In this document: piece after piece, positions 25,361 to 33,702 of the stretch
Position numbering within the stretch: position 1 is the stretch's first letter
Layout: each line of letters opens with the position of its first letter
NCBI RefSeq assembly: GCF_018614615.1
Contig: NZ_JAGGOK010000031.1
Span: 1 to 64,000, forward strand
Length of the DNA: 64,000 nucleotides
Reading direction: 5' to 3'
Origin: Streptomyces sp. ISL-100
GTDB taxonomy: Bacteria; Actinomycetota; Actinomycetes; Streptomycetales; Streptomycetaceae
Translations under genes and position numbers: made by a program
The notes under the pieces: generated by a model
Databases searched by the model: none
Told to the model about the DNA's origin: nothing
Seen by the model: only the letters and a program-made list of their open reading frames with translations

Positions 25361-26335
25361 TCAGGCCTCCGGGGCTTCGAACTTGGAGGTGCGCTGCATA
25401 CCGGCCGCGCGTCCCTTGCCGGAGATGACGAGCGCCATCTTGCGGCTGGCCTCGTCGATCATCTCGTCACCGAGCATCGCGGAGCCCTTCTTGCCGCCGG
25501 CCTCGGACGTGCACCACTCGTACGCGTCGAGAATCATCTCCGCGTGGTCGTAGTCCTCCTGAGAGGGCGAGAACACCTCGTTGGCCGCGTCGACCTGACC
25601 GGGGTGCAGCACCCACTTGCCGTCGAAGCCCAGCGCCGCCGCACGGCCCGCGACCTCGCGGTACGCGTCCACGTCACGGATCTGGAGGAAGGGACCGTCG
25701 ATCGCCTGGAGGTCGTGCGTACGGGCCGCCATCAGGATGCGCATCAGGATGTAGTGGTACGCGTCGGCGCCGTAGCCGGGGGGCTGCATGCCGACGACCA
25801 GGGTCTTCATGTTGATGGAGGCCATGAAGTCCGCCGGGCCGAAGATGATCGTCTCAAGGCGGGGGGAGGCGGCGGCGATCTCGTCGACGTTCACCAGGCC
25901 CTTCGCGTTCTCGATCTGCGCCTCGATGCCGATCTTGCCGACCTCGAAGCCCATCGTCTTCTCGATCTGGGTGAGGAGGAGGTCGAGCGCGACGACCTGC
26001 TGGGCGTCCTGGACCTTCGGCAGCATGATGCAGTCGAGGTTCGGTCCCGCGCCCTCGACGACCGTGATGACATCGCGGTACGTCCAGCGAGTCGTCCAGT
26101 CGTTGACCCGCACGACCCGGGTCTTGCCCGTCCAGTCACCGTTGTTCAGCGCGTCGACGATGGTGTGCCGGGCGCCTTCCTTGGCGAGCGGCGCGCACGC
26201 GTCCTCCAGGTCCAGGAAGACCTGATCGGCCGGCAGGCCCTGGGCCTTCTCCAGAAAGCGCGGGTTCGAGCCAGGAACTGCGAGGCAGGAGCGGCGCGGG
26301 CGCAGCCGGTTCACGGCGGGCGTGGGCGTGGTCAT
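25361..26335 (-). CDS. mcl: HpcH/HpaI-family CoA ester lyase, malyl-CoA/beta-methylmalyl-CoA lyase
   Basis: A 324-residue TIM-barrel lyase of the CitE-like group. Conserved segments are RSCLAVPGSNPRFLEKAQG, the metal-binding FLDLEDACAP, the arginine in RVNDWTTRW, and the glutamate in IGIEAQIENAKGLVN. The expected reaction is cleavage of beta-methylmalyl-CoA to glyoxylate and propionyl-CoA, and condensation of acetyl-CoA with glyoxylate. Its ATG overlaps the ecm stop by 4 bp. The size fits the Rhodobacter Mcl1 class. Confidence 0.9.
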   Translation of the reverse strand: MTTPTPAVNRLRPRRSCLAVPGSNPRFLEKAQGLPADQVFLDLEDACAPLAKEGARHTIVDALNNGDWTGKTRVVRVNDWTTRWTYRDVITVVEGAGPNLDCIMLPKVQDAQQVVALDLLLTQIEKTMGFEVGKIGIEAQIENAKGLVNVDEIAAASPRLETIIFGPADFMASINMKTLVVGMQPPGYGADAYHYILMRILMAARTHDLQAIDGPFLQIRDVDAYREVAGRAAALGFDGKWVLHPGQVDAANEVFSPSQEDYDHAEMILDAYEWCTSEAGGKKGSAMLGDEMIDEASRKMALVISGKGRAAGMQRTSKFEAPEA

Positions 26336-28353
26336 GCGGAGACCTCCAGAGGGTCGAGCTTGTTCGCTTTCCGGATCTCGTCGACGATACGGCCGATGAT
26401 CTCCGTGATACCGAAGTCCTTAGGGGTGAAAACTGCGGCCACTCCGGCAGCCCGCAGCTGCTCGGCGTCCGCCGGCGGAATGATCCCGCCCGCGATCACC
26501 GGAATGTCGGCTGCGCCGGCGTCTCGAAGGCGTACGAGAACGTCCGGCACCAGCTCGGCGTGCGAGCCGGACAGGATCGACAGACCGACGCAGTGCACGT
26601 CCTCCGCGAGGGCGGCGCTCACGATCTGCTCGGGCGTCAGCCTGATGCCCTGATAGACCACCTCGAAGCCCGCATCGCGTGCTCGTACAGCGATCTGCTC
26701 GGCGCCGTTGGAATGCCCGTCCAGGCCCGGCTTGCCGACCAGCAGGCGCAGCCGCCCCGAGCCGAGCTCGTCGGCCGTACGGGACACCTTCTCCCGTACG
26801 TACGCGAGCGGCGTACCCGCCTCGGCGGTGACCGCGACCGGGGCACTGCTCACGCCCGTCGGCGCGCGGAACTCGCCGAAGACGTCCCGCAGCGCCCAGG
26901 ACCACTCGCCGGTGGTGACGCCCGCACGGGCGCACTCGACGGTGGGGCTCATCAGGTTCTCGGTGCCCGCCGCGGCCTTCTTGAGGGCCGCCAGGGCCTC
27001 GGACGCGCGGGCCTCGTCGCGGTTGTCGCGCCACTCGTGGAGCTTGGCGACGACGCGGGCCTCGTTGGCAGGGTCGACCGTCATGATCGCGCCGTCGAGG
27101 TCCGCGGTGAGCGGGCTGGGCGCGGTCGACTCGTAGCAGTTGACGCCGACGATCTTCTCGTCGCCGGACTCGATGCGGGCGCGGCGCTCCGCGTGCGAGG
27201 AGACCAGCTGCGACTTGAGGTAGCCGGACTCGACGGCGGCCATCGCGCCGCCCATCTCCTCGATGCGATCCATCTCGGCGAAGGACTCGGCGACCAGCGC
27301 CTCCACCTTGGCCTCGATGACGTGCGACCCGGCGAAGATGTCCTCGTACTCCAGCAGATCACTCTCCAGTGCGAGCACCTGCTGTATGCGCAGCGACCAC
27401 TGCTGGTCCCAGGGGCGGGGCAGACCCAGCGCCTCGTTCCAGGCGGGGAGCTGCACGGCGCGGGCGCGGGCGTCCTTGGAGAGGGTGACGGCCAGCATTT
27501 CGAGGACGATGCGCTGGACGTTGTTCTCCGGCTGCGCCTCGGTCAGCCCGAGCGAGTTGACCTGCACGCCGTAGCGGAAGCGGCGCTGCTTCTCGCTTTC
27601 GATGCCGTACCGCTCGCGGGTGACCTTGTCCCAGATGCGGCCGAAGGCGCGCATCTTGCACATCTCCTCGACGAAGCGGACGCCCGCGTTGACGAAGAAG
27701 GAGATACGGGCGACGACGTCCCCGAACTTCTCCGGCAGAACCTGACCGCTGTCCCGTACGGCGTCGAGGACGGCGATGGCCGTGCTCATCGCGTACGCGA
27801 TCTCCTGGACCGGCGTGGCGCCGGCTTCCTGGAGGTGGTAGCTGCAGATGTTGATCGGGTTCCACTTGGGGATGTGGTTCACCGTGTAGGTGATCATGTC
27901 CGTCGTCAGGCGCAGGCTGGGCACCGGCGGGAAGACGTGCGTCCCGCGCGACAGGTACTCCTTGACGATGTCGTTCTGCGTCGTCCCCTGGAGCTTGGTG
28001 ATGGCCTCCTTGTCGAGACCTTGCTCCTCCGCGACCACCTGGTACATCGCCAGCAGCCACATGGCCGTCGCGTTGATGGTCATCGAGGTGTTCATCTGCT
28101 CCAGGGGGATGTCCTGGAACAGCCGCCGCATGTCACCGAGATGGGACACCGGGACCCCGACCCGGCCGACCTCGCCGCGGGCGAGGATGTGGTCGGGGTC
28201 GTAGCCGGTCTGCGTCGGAAGGTCGAACGCGACCGACAGGCCGGTCTGGCCCTTGGCGAGGTTGTTGCGGTACAGCTCGTTGGACGCCTCGGCGGTCGAG
28301 TGACCGGCGTACGTCCGCATGAGCCAGGGCCGGTCCTTCCGACGCTCACCCAT
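26332..28353 (-). CDS. meaA: ethylmalonyl-CoA mutase (MeaA-type, adenosylcobalamin dependent)
   Basis: A 673-residue single-chain mutase. The N-terminal TIM-barrel opens with RPWLMRTYAGHSTAEASNEL and LSVAFDLPTQTGYDPDH. The C-terminal B12-binding domain carries GKPGLDGHSNGAEQ (the DxHxxG cobalamin ligand) and LSILSGSHAELV, then GGIIPPAD. The protein is the ethylmalonyl-CoA mutase type rather than methylmalonyl-CoA mutase, as shown by its direct coupling to ccr (TGATG, 1-bp overlap) and the single-chain length. It rearranges (2R)-ethylmalonyl-CoA to (2S)-methylsuccinyl-CoA. Confidence 0.95.
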   Translation of the reverse strand: MGERRKDRPWLMRTYAGHSTAEASNELYRNNLAKGQTGLSVAFDLPTQTGYDPDHILARGEVGRVGVPVSHLGDMRRLFQDIPLEQMNTSMTINATAMWLLAMYQVVAEEQGLDKEAITKLQGTTQNDIVKEYLSRGTHVFPPVPSLRLTTDMITYTVNHIPKWNPINICSYHLQEAGATPVQEIAYAMSTAIAVLDAVRDSGQVLPEKFGDVVARISFFVNAGVRFVEEMCKMRAFGRIWDKVTRERYGIESEKQRRFRYGVQVNSLGLTEAQPENNVQRIVLEMLAVTLSKDARARAVQLPAWNEALGLPRPWDQQWSLRIQQVLALESDLLEYEDIFAGSHVIEAKVEALVAESFAEMDRIEEMGGAMAAVESGYLKSQLVSSHAERRARIESGDEKIVGVNCYESTAPSPLTADLDGAIMTVDPANEARVVAKLHEWRDNRDEARASEALAALKKAAAGTENLMSPTVECARAGVTTGEWSWALRDVFGEFRAPTGVSSAPVAVTAEAGTPLAYVREKVSRTADELGSGRLRLLVGKPGLDGHSNGAEQIAVRARDAGFEVVYQGIRLTPEQIVSAALAEDVHCVGLSILSGSHAELVPDVLVRLRDAGAADIPVIAGGIIPPADAEQLRAAGVAAVFTPKDFGITEIIGRIVDEIRKANKLDPLEVSA

Positions 28354-29690
28354 CAGATGTTCCGGAAGCGGTTGATCGCGTCGATGTGCTGCTCACGAAG
28401 CTCGTGGTTACGCACACCGAGGCCCTCGCGGGGCGCCAGCGCCAGCACGCCGACCTTGCCCTGGTGGAGGTTGCGGTGCACGTCGTACGCGGCCTGCCCG
28501 GTGTCCTCCAGCGAGTACACCTTCGAGAGCGTCGGGTGGATCTTGCCCTTGGCGATCAGGCGGTTGGCCTCCCACGCCTCGCGGTAGTTCGCGAAGTGCG
28601 AGCCGATGATCCGCTTGAGCGACATCCACAGGTAGCGGTTGTCGTACTCGTGCATGTAGCCCGAGGTCGAGGCGCAGGTGGTGATGGTGCCGCCCTTGCG
28701 GGTGACGTAGACGCTCGCGCCGAAGGTCTCGCGGCCGGGGTGCTCGAAGACGATGTCGATGTCCTCGCCGCCGGTGAGTTCGCGGATGCGCTTGCCGAAG
28801 CGCTTCCACTCCTTGGGGTCCTGGGTGTGCTCGTCCTTCCAGAACTTGTAGCCCTCGGCGTTGCGGTCGATGATCGCCTCGGCGCCCATCGCGCGGCAGA
28901 TGTCCGCCTTCTGGTCGCTGGAGACGACACAGATCGGGTTTGCGCCACCGGCGAGCGCGAACTGGGTGGCGTACGAACCGAGTCCGCCGCTCGCGCCCCA
29001 GATCAGGACGTTGTCGCCCTGCTTCATGCCGGCGCCGTTGCGCGAGACGAGCTGGCGGTACGCCGTCGAGTTGACCAGGCCGGGGGCCGCGGCCTCCTCC
29101 CAGCTGAGGTGGTCGGGCTTCGGCATCAGCTGGTTGGACTTGACGAGCGCGATCTCGGCGAGACCGCCGAAGTTCGTCTCGAAGCCCCAGATGCGCTGCT
29201 CGGGGTCGAGCATCGTGTCGTTGTGGCCGTCGGACGACTCCAGCTCGACGGACAGGCAGTGCGCGACGACCTCGTCACCGGGCTTCCAGGCATTCACGCC
29301 GGGGCCGGTGCGCAGGACGACGCCCGCGAGGTCGGAGCCGATGACGTGGTACGGGAGGTCGTGGCGCTTGCTGAGGTCGCTGAGCTTGCCGTACCGCTCC
29401 AGGAAGCCGAAGGTCGAGACCGGCTCGAAGATCGAGGTCCAGACGGAGTTGTAGTTGACCGAGCTGGCCATGACCGCCACGAGGGCCTCGCCCGGCCCGA
29501 GCTCGGGCACCGGCACGTCCTCCACGTGGAGGGACTTGCGCGGGTCCTTGTCCCGGCTGGCGACGCCGGAGAACATCTCGGCCTCGTCCTTGTGCACGGT
29601 CACCGCGCGGTACGACTCGGGGATGGACAGGGCTGCGATGTCTGCGGCCGTACTGTCCTGCGACTGGATCGCGTCCAGGATTTCCTTCAC
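28353..29690 (-). CDS. ccr: crotonyl-CoA carboxylase/reductase
   Basis: A 445-residue medium-chain dehydrogenase that reductively carboxylates crotonyl-CoA to ethylmalonyl-CoA with NADPH and CO2. It also supplies ethylmalonyl-CoA for polyketides in streptomycetes. Family segments include VMASSVNYNSVWTSIFEPVS, HVIGSDLAGVVLRTGPGVN, the NADPH loop IWGASGGLGSYATQFALAGG, and the CO2-site residues around FEHPGRETFGASV. The GTG at 29690 has GGAGG 7 nt upstream and yields normal family length; a longer upstream frame is low-complexity. It leads the operon, with its own promoter at 29916-29944 and an untranslated leader of about 220 nt. Confidence 0.97.
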   Translation of the reverse strand: MKEILDAIQSQDSTAADIAALSIPESYRAVTVHKDEAEMFSGVASRDKDPRKSLHVEDVPVPELGPGEALVAVMASSVNYNSVWTSIFEPVSTFGFLERYGKLSDLSKRHDLPYHVIGSDLAGVVLRTGPGVNAWKPGDEVVAHCLSVELESSDGHNDTMLDPEQRIWGFETNFGGLAEIALVKSNQLMPKPDHLSWEEAAAPGLVNSTAYRQLVSRNGAGMKQGDNVLIWGASGGLGSYATQFALAGGANPICVVSSDQKADICRAMGAEAIIDRNAEGYKFWKDEHTQDPKEWKRFGKRIRELTGGEDIDIVFEHPGRETFGASVYVTRKGGTITTCASTSGYMHEYDNRYLWMSLKRIIGSHFANYREAWEANRLIAKGKIHPTLSKVYSLEDTGQAAYDVHRNLHQGKVGVLALAPREGLGVRNHELREQHIDAINRFRNI

Positions 29691-29915
29691 GGGGTGCCTC
29701 CGGCGAAGCGCGTTCCGAGGGGAACGCTTTTGAGGGGAACGTCGGGGTGCTGCTGTGGAGGGGTGCCGTCGGTTCGGCGGTGTTGCGAGTGTTCTGGCAG
29801 CGCGGGTAGCGCGGGAGGTTGCCTGTGACGCAGGCGCCCGGGCGCACAAACACGTGGTTTGCGGGGACAGCCGGCGTACGAGAGGTCTCTGCACGCCGGC
29901 CGCCCGGACAACATC

Positions 29916-29944
29916 AACGTATGACACCCCGTGCCACGTGACAA
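29916..29944 (-). promoter_or_regulatory. ccr promoter: -35 TTGTCA, 17-nt spacer, -10 TACGTT
   Basis: TTGTCA (complement at 29939-29944) and TACGTT (complement at 29916-29921) are separated by exactly 17 nt on the minus strand, a near-consensus vegetative promoter. Expected start of transcription is around 29909, leaving about 220 nt of leader before the GTG. Confidence 0.65.
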
Positions 29945-29979
29945 GACACTGAGTGCCAACAATTTCTCTCAGTTGTCAC
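29938..29979. promoter_or_regulatory. interrupted inverted repeat over the ccr -35 box
   Basis: Outer arms GTGACAA (29938-29944) and TTGTCAC (29973-29979) are perfect complements. Inner arms CTGAG (29949-29953) and CTCAG (29968-29972) pair as well. The left outer arm overlaps the -35 hexamer, so bound protein would block ccr. The TetR-family gene immediately upstream is the obvious candidate regulator. Confidence 0.5.
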
Positions 29980-30034
29980 CTCGCCGTCACATGTGAGCGA
30001 TGATCGATCGATTTGGATTCATCAGAGCACGCAA

Positions 30035-30077
30035 AGACGCCGCCCGCCTCCCGGAAGTCCGGGGGCGGGCGGCGTCT
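30035..30077 (-). terminator. hairpin terminator of the tetR gene
   Basis: AGACGCCGCCCGCC and GGCGGGCGGCGTCT are perfect 14-bp complementary arms around a 15-nt loop. It begins 25 bp downstream of the TetR stop codon and separates that transcript from the ccr promoter. Confidence 0.8.
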
Positions 30078-30101
30078 GGGACCGGCGGAAAAGCGGCCTG
30101 G

Positions 30102-30944
30102 TCAGCTCTGCTTGAGTGCTCGCTCGATCGTACGCATGACCTCGTCCAGGGGCGCGTCCGTGCGGGCCACGGTCACCAGCACGTCGCCGCTCACCGAGGC
30201 CGAGGCCGAGGCTGAACTCGAACCCGACGGCGCCGGCTTCTGGCGGTCCGCCGAGCGGCCCGCCCCGATGCCCGTACCGAAGGTGTCGCGGACGATCGCG
30301 AACGCGTGGTCCAGCTGTGCCTCCACGTCGCCCTGGCCGCCCGCCCGCAGCCAGCGCCGCAGTACATGGTTGTGCGCCGTCACGACGGCCGACGCGGCCA
30401 CCTCCGCCAGCAGCGGGTCGTCGTTGTCGTCATGGTGGTCGTGCTCGTCGAAATGGCCCAGCAGATAGCGCGTGAACAGCCGCTCGTAGCGGGCCACGGA
30501 GGCGATCTCCGCCTCGCGGAGGGTCGGGACCTCGCGGGTGAGCTTGTAGCGGGCGACGGAGACCGCGGGGGAGGCCGCGTACATCCGCATGACTTCCTTG
30601 ATGCCCCGGCAGACGGTGTCCAGCGGGTGCTCGTGCGGGGACGCGGCGTTCAGCACCGCTTCCGCGCGCACGAGCGTGTCGTCGTGGTCCGGGAAGATCG
30701 CCTCTTCCTTGGAACGGAAGTGCCGGAAGAAGGTCCGCCGCGCGACCCCGCCCGCGGCGGCGATCTCGTCGACCGTCGTCGCTTCGTACCCCTTGGTCGC
30801 GAACAGCTCCATCGCCGCGGCCGACAGTTCACGGCGCATCTTGAGCCGCTGAGCGGCTGCGCGGCTGCCTGCCGCGCTTTCAGGGGCTTCGGAAGCGGAG
30901 CTGGTACGGGACGGTCGTCGGGGGGAGTCAGCGGGCTGGGACAT
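30102..30944 (-). CDS. TetR-family transcriptional regulator
   Basis: A 280-residue regulator with an N-terminal helix-turn-helix. The segment AMELFATKGYEATTVDEIAA then GGVARRTFFRHFRSKEEAIF is the standard TetR domain, here preceded by a 35-residue Ser/Pro/Ala-rich tail. The ligand domain follows. Near the C-terminus is a Ser/Ala low-complexity linker SGSSSASASASVSG. The start at 30944 is the ATG closest to the domain; one further upstream is possible. It lies between hbd (97 bp upstream) and ccr on the same strand and probably responds to a CoA ester or fatty-acid signal to control this pathway. That role is inferred from position. Confidence 0.88.
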   Translation of the reverse strand: MSQPADSPRRPSRTSSASEAPESAAGSRAAAQRLKMRRELSAAAMELFATKGYEATTVDEIAAAGGVARRTFFRHFRSKEEAIFPDHDDTLVRAEAVLNAASPHEHPLDTVCRGIKEVMRMYAASPAVSVARYKLTREVPTLREAEIASVARYERLFTRYLLGHFDEHDHHDDNDDPLLAEVAASAVVTAHNHVLRRWLRAGGQGDVEAQLDHAFAIVRDTFGTGIGAGRSADRQKPAPSGSSSASASASVSGDVLVTVARTDAPLDEVMRTIERALKQS

Positions 30945-31041
30945 GCCCCGAACGTACTGCATCCCCGCAGGAGAGCGCGCCTGTGGGTGCGGGCTGCCGT
31001 CCGGCTCCAGCAGCCCGCCCCATCCGGTCACACCCTCCTGC

Positions 31042-32823
31042 TCAGCGCCCGGCATACTCCCGGAAGCCGCGTCCCGTCTTGCGGCCGAGGCACCCCGCGG
31101 CCACCAGGTGTTCGAGCAGCGGGGCCGGCGCCAGGCCCGGGTCGCGGAACTCGCTGTGCAGAACCTTCTGGATGGCGAGGGAGACATCCAGGCCCACGAC
31201 GTCGAGGAGCTGGAAGGGACCCATCGGGTAGCCGCCGCCCAGCTTCATCGCGGCGTCGATGTCGTCGAGCGACGCGTAGTGCTGCTCGACCATCTTGACC
31301 GCGTTGTTCAGGTACGGGAAGAGCAGCGCGTTCACGATGAATCCGGCGCGGTCGCCGCAGTCCACGGGGTGCTTGCGGATCTTGACGCACACCTCGCGGA
31401 CGGTCGCGTGGACGGCGTCCGAGGTGAGGACGGTACGGACGACCTCGACCAGCTTCATCGCGGGCGCCGGGTTGAAGAAGTGCATCCCGATGACGTCCTG
31501 CGGGCGCGAGGTGGCGCGGGCGCAGGCGACGACGGGCAGCGAGGACGTGGTCGTGGCGAGCACCGCGCCCGGCTTGCAGACCTTGTCGAGCGTCGCGAAG
31601 AGCTGCTGCTTGACCTCCAGGTCCTCCGCGACCGCCTCGACCGCCAGGTCGACGTCGGCGAACGCGTCGAGCGAGCCGGCGGGGCTGACCCTTGCCAGCG
31701 TCTCGTCGCGCGCCTCGGCCGTCATCCGGCCCTTGTCGACAGAGCGGGAAAGGGACTTGGCGATACGGGCCTTCGCCTTGTCCGCCTTCTCCTGGCTCCG
31801 GGCCGCGAGCACCACGTCGTAACCGGCCTTCGCGAAGACCTCCGCGATGCCGGACGCCATGGTCCCGGATCCGGCGACGCCCACGGACCGCACCGGCAGC
31901 CCAGCGGTCACGCCGGCGCTCTCCAGCGGGGTGAGCGCGTCGCGCACCACGGTGTGGCTGCCGGGCGCCTCGTACGTGTAGAAGCCGCGGCCCGACTTGT
32001 GGCCGCTCAGGCCCGCCTCGCTGAGCTGCTTCAGGATGGGGGCGGGGGCGTGCAGCCGGTCGTGGGACTCGGCGTACATCGCGTCCAGGACGGTACGGGC
32101 CGTGTCGATGCCGATCAGGTCGAGCAGGGCGAGCGGGCCCATCGGCAGACCGCATCCCAGCCGCATCGCGGCGTCGATGTCCTCGCGGGAGGCGTACTTC
32201 GCCTCGTACATCGCGGCGGCCTGGTTGAGGTAGCCGAAGAGCAGGCCGTCGGCGACGAAACCGGGCCGGTCGCCGACCGCGACCGGCTCCTTGCCGAGGT
32301 CGCGGGCGAGCGTGGTGACGGCCTCGACGGCCTGCGGCGCGGTGAGCACCGAGGAGACGATCTCGACCAGCTTCATCGCGGGCGCCGGGTTGAAGAAGTG
32401 CATGCCGAGGACGCGCTCGGGGTGCGCGGAGTCGGCGGCGAGGCGGGTCACGGACAGCGCGTTCGTGCCGGTCGCCAGGACCGTGGTGGGGCGCACGATG
32501 GTGTCGAGGGCGCGGAAGACCTGCTGCTTGGCCTCGTACGACTCGTGAACGACCTCGATCACGAGATCGGCGTCGGCTGCCGCCTGGAGGTCGGAGAAGG
32601 TACGGAAACGGGCGAGGATGTCGCGCCGCTCCTCGGCGGTGATCCGCTCCCGCTCCACTGCTCGGGCGGTGGAGGCTTCGAGCGAGGCGACGGCCAGCCT
32701 GGCGGCCTCCTCGCTGATGTCGATGCCGATGACTTCACGGCCGGCGCGGGCCAGGACCTCGGCTATGCCGGTGCCCATGGTGCCGAGACCGACGACGGCG
32801 ACGGTACTGAGAGGGGTGTCCAT
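31042..32823 (-). CDS. hbd: 3-hydroxyacyl-CoA dehydrogenase, tandem-duplicated two-module form
   Basis: A 593-residue protein made of two complete 3-hydroxyacyl-CoA dehydrogenase modules in tandem. Module 1 (about 1-300) has the NAD loop VGLGTMGTGIAE; module 2 (about 310-593) has VGVAGSGTMASGIAE. Each carries the active-site segment MHFFNPAPAMKLVE and a C-terminal domain ending in GRGFYTYE or GRGFREYA. No hydratase domain is present. The likely reaction is NAD(P)-dependent interconversion of 3-hydroxybutyryl-CoA and acetoacetyl-CoA, supplying crotonyl-CoA precursors to ccr. The start at 32823 puts the Rossmann loop at residue 11. Confidence 0.92.
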   Translation of the reverse strand: MDTPLSTVAVVGLGTMGTGIAEVLARAGREVIGIDISEEAARLAVASLEASTARAVERERITAEERRDILARFRTFSDLQAAADADLVIEVVHESYEAKQQVFRALDTIVRPTTVLATGTNALSVTRLAADSAHPERVLGMHFFNPAPAMKLVEIVSSVLTAPQAVEAVTTLARDLGKEPVAVGDRPGFVADGLLFGYLNQAAAMYEAKYASREDIDAAMRLGCGLPMGPLALLDLIGIDTARTVLDAMYAESHDRLHAPAPILKQLSEAGLSGHKSGRGFYTYEAPGSHTVVRDALTPLESAGVTAGLPVRSVGVAGSGTMASGIAEVFAKAGYDVVLAARSQEKADKAKARIAKSLSRSVDKGRMTAEARDETLARVSPAGSLDAFADVDLAVEAVAEDLEVKQQLFATLDKVCKPGAVLATTTSSLPVVACARATSRPQDVIGMHFFNPAPAMKLVEVVRTVLTSDAVHATVREVCVKIRKHPVDCGDRAGFIVNALLFPYLNNAVKMVEQHYASLDDIDAAMKLGGGYPMGPFQLLDVVGLDVSLAIQKVLHSEFRDPGLAPAPLLEHLVAAGCLGRKTGRGFREYAGR

Positions 32824-33057
32824 CACGGGACTCCAGAGAATGAGGTGACGACTGAGGGGCGCACGGCGCAAAGAAGTCGCGTGCGGAGTGCGTACGAAAT
32901 ACGCAGAGCAGGTCGAGCTGCGGGGGCGGGGCCGACGGACTCTGTCCCGGAGTCACGTCGCGGAAGAAAACACCGAACCGACAAAGCACTCGGGGCGGCT
33001 GCGTCACCAGGCCGCCAAGAGGTGATCATTCAGCGGGGGGTAGCCCGCTCACTTGAG

Positions 33058-33074
33058 GTTAACCGGCGAGTAAC
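33058..33074. promoter_or_regulatory. 17-bp imperfect inverted repeat, candidate operator
   Basis: GTTAACCGGCGAGTAAC reads as GTTA-nn-CG-n-CG-nn-TAAC, six of eight pairs symmetric. It lies about 235 bp upstream of hbd and 62 bp upstream of the HEAT-repeat gene. Size and form suit a TetR-type regulator; which one is unknown. Confidence 0.4.
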
Positions 33075-33123
33075 GAGCGCGCCAGCCCTGGCGGGATGTG
33101 ATCTAGGACGCCTGTGCGGTGCA

Positions 33124-33129
33124 TACCCT
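33124..33129 (+). promoter_or_regulatory. -10 box TACCCT, leaderless start of the HEAT-repeat gene
   Basis: TACCCT ends 6 nt before ATG 33136 and no Shine-Dalgarno is present, fitting leaderless transcription. Confidence 0.5.
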
Positions 33130-33135
33130 TGCCGC

Positions 33136-33702
33136 ATGGATGAGGAGCTGCGGTCACTCGCCGGCCGGGTGCGGGGAGAGGCGGAGGATCCGGTGGCGTA
33201 CGAGCGGCTGCTCGCCACCGAGGACCGGGACGAACTGGCCCGGGTCCTCACCGAGACCGAACGGCCCCTGTGGGCGCGGGAGATGGCCGCCTTCCGCCTG
33301 GGCTGCGCGGGGGACCGGCGGGCATTCGAGACGCTGGTGCTGCTGCTGAACCACCGCGATCCACAGCGGTGCGTCACCGCGGCGTACGCGCTGGCGCGGC
33401 TGCGCGACCCGCGCACGGCCCGCGCCGCGGCGGCGCTCGCCACAAACTCCCTTCGCACGGCGTACGCGCTGCACCCGGTGCGGCTGCTCACCGAGCTCCG
33501 GGCGCCGGAGACCGTACCGGCGCTGATCACCACACTGCGCGGCCTGCTTGCCCCGACGAACCCCCACTGGCGGGTGGCGCTCGCGTGCGTCGAGGGTCTG
33601 GGGCAGCTGCGGGACGCGCGGGCGCGGCCGGTGCTGGAAGCGGCGCTGGATCATCCGCGGCTGGTCGCCGCCGCGTCCGCCGCGCTCAGCCGCCTCGCGT
33701 AG
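33136..33702 (+). CDS. HEAT-repeat protein
   Basis: A 188-residue all-helical protein. Repeated helical hairpins are visible: EMAAFRLGCAGDRRAFETLV, then TAAYALARLRDPRTARAAAA, then VACVEGLGQLRDARARPVLE-like units (residues about 50-185), each with the Arg/Asp spacing of HEAT repeats. Such proteins are scaffolds; no catalytic residues are visible. Its last 52 bp overlap the convergent GNAT gene, so the two transcripts are antisense at their 3' ends. Start chosen for the -10 box 6 nt upstream. Confidence 0.8.
   Translation: MDEELRSLAGRVRGEAEDPVAYERLLATEDRDELARVLTETERPLWAREMAAFRLGCAGDRRAFETLVLLLNHRDPQRCVTAAYALARLRDPRTARAAAALATNSLRTAYALHPVRLLTELRAPETVPALITTLRGLLAPTNPHWRVALACVEGLGQLRDARARPVLEAALDHPRLVAAASAALSRLA

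Larger units (their letters stand above)
29691..30101. other. 411-bp gap upstream of ccr: leader, promoter, operator, terminator
   Basis: From right to left it holds the tetR terminator hairpin (30035-30077), a 10-bp palindrome TCACATGTGA (29987-29996), an inverted repeat overlapping the ccr -35 box (29938-29979), the -10 box, and an untranslated leader from about 29909 to 29691. No gene is seen in it. Confidence 0.6.
32824..33135. other. 312-bp divergent promoter region, hbd / HEAT-repeat gene
   Basis: Upstream of hbd on one side and of the HEAT-repeat gene on the other. It holds an imperfect 17-bp inverted repeat at 33058-33074 and the -10 box TACCCT at 33124-33129. I see no additional gene. 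Confidence 0.5.

Noticed and set aside
29691..29927. 79-residue N-terminal extension of Ccr
   Set aside because: The extension is low-complexity, absent from the family, and lies in the predicted untranslated leader. GTG 29690 has GGAGG at 7 nt.
30943..33135. Long N-terminal extension of the HEAT-repeat gene frame (to 919 codons)
   Set aside because: The extra 731 codons are antisense to hbd and lack any motif. A -10 box and ATG at 33136 give a clean start.
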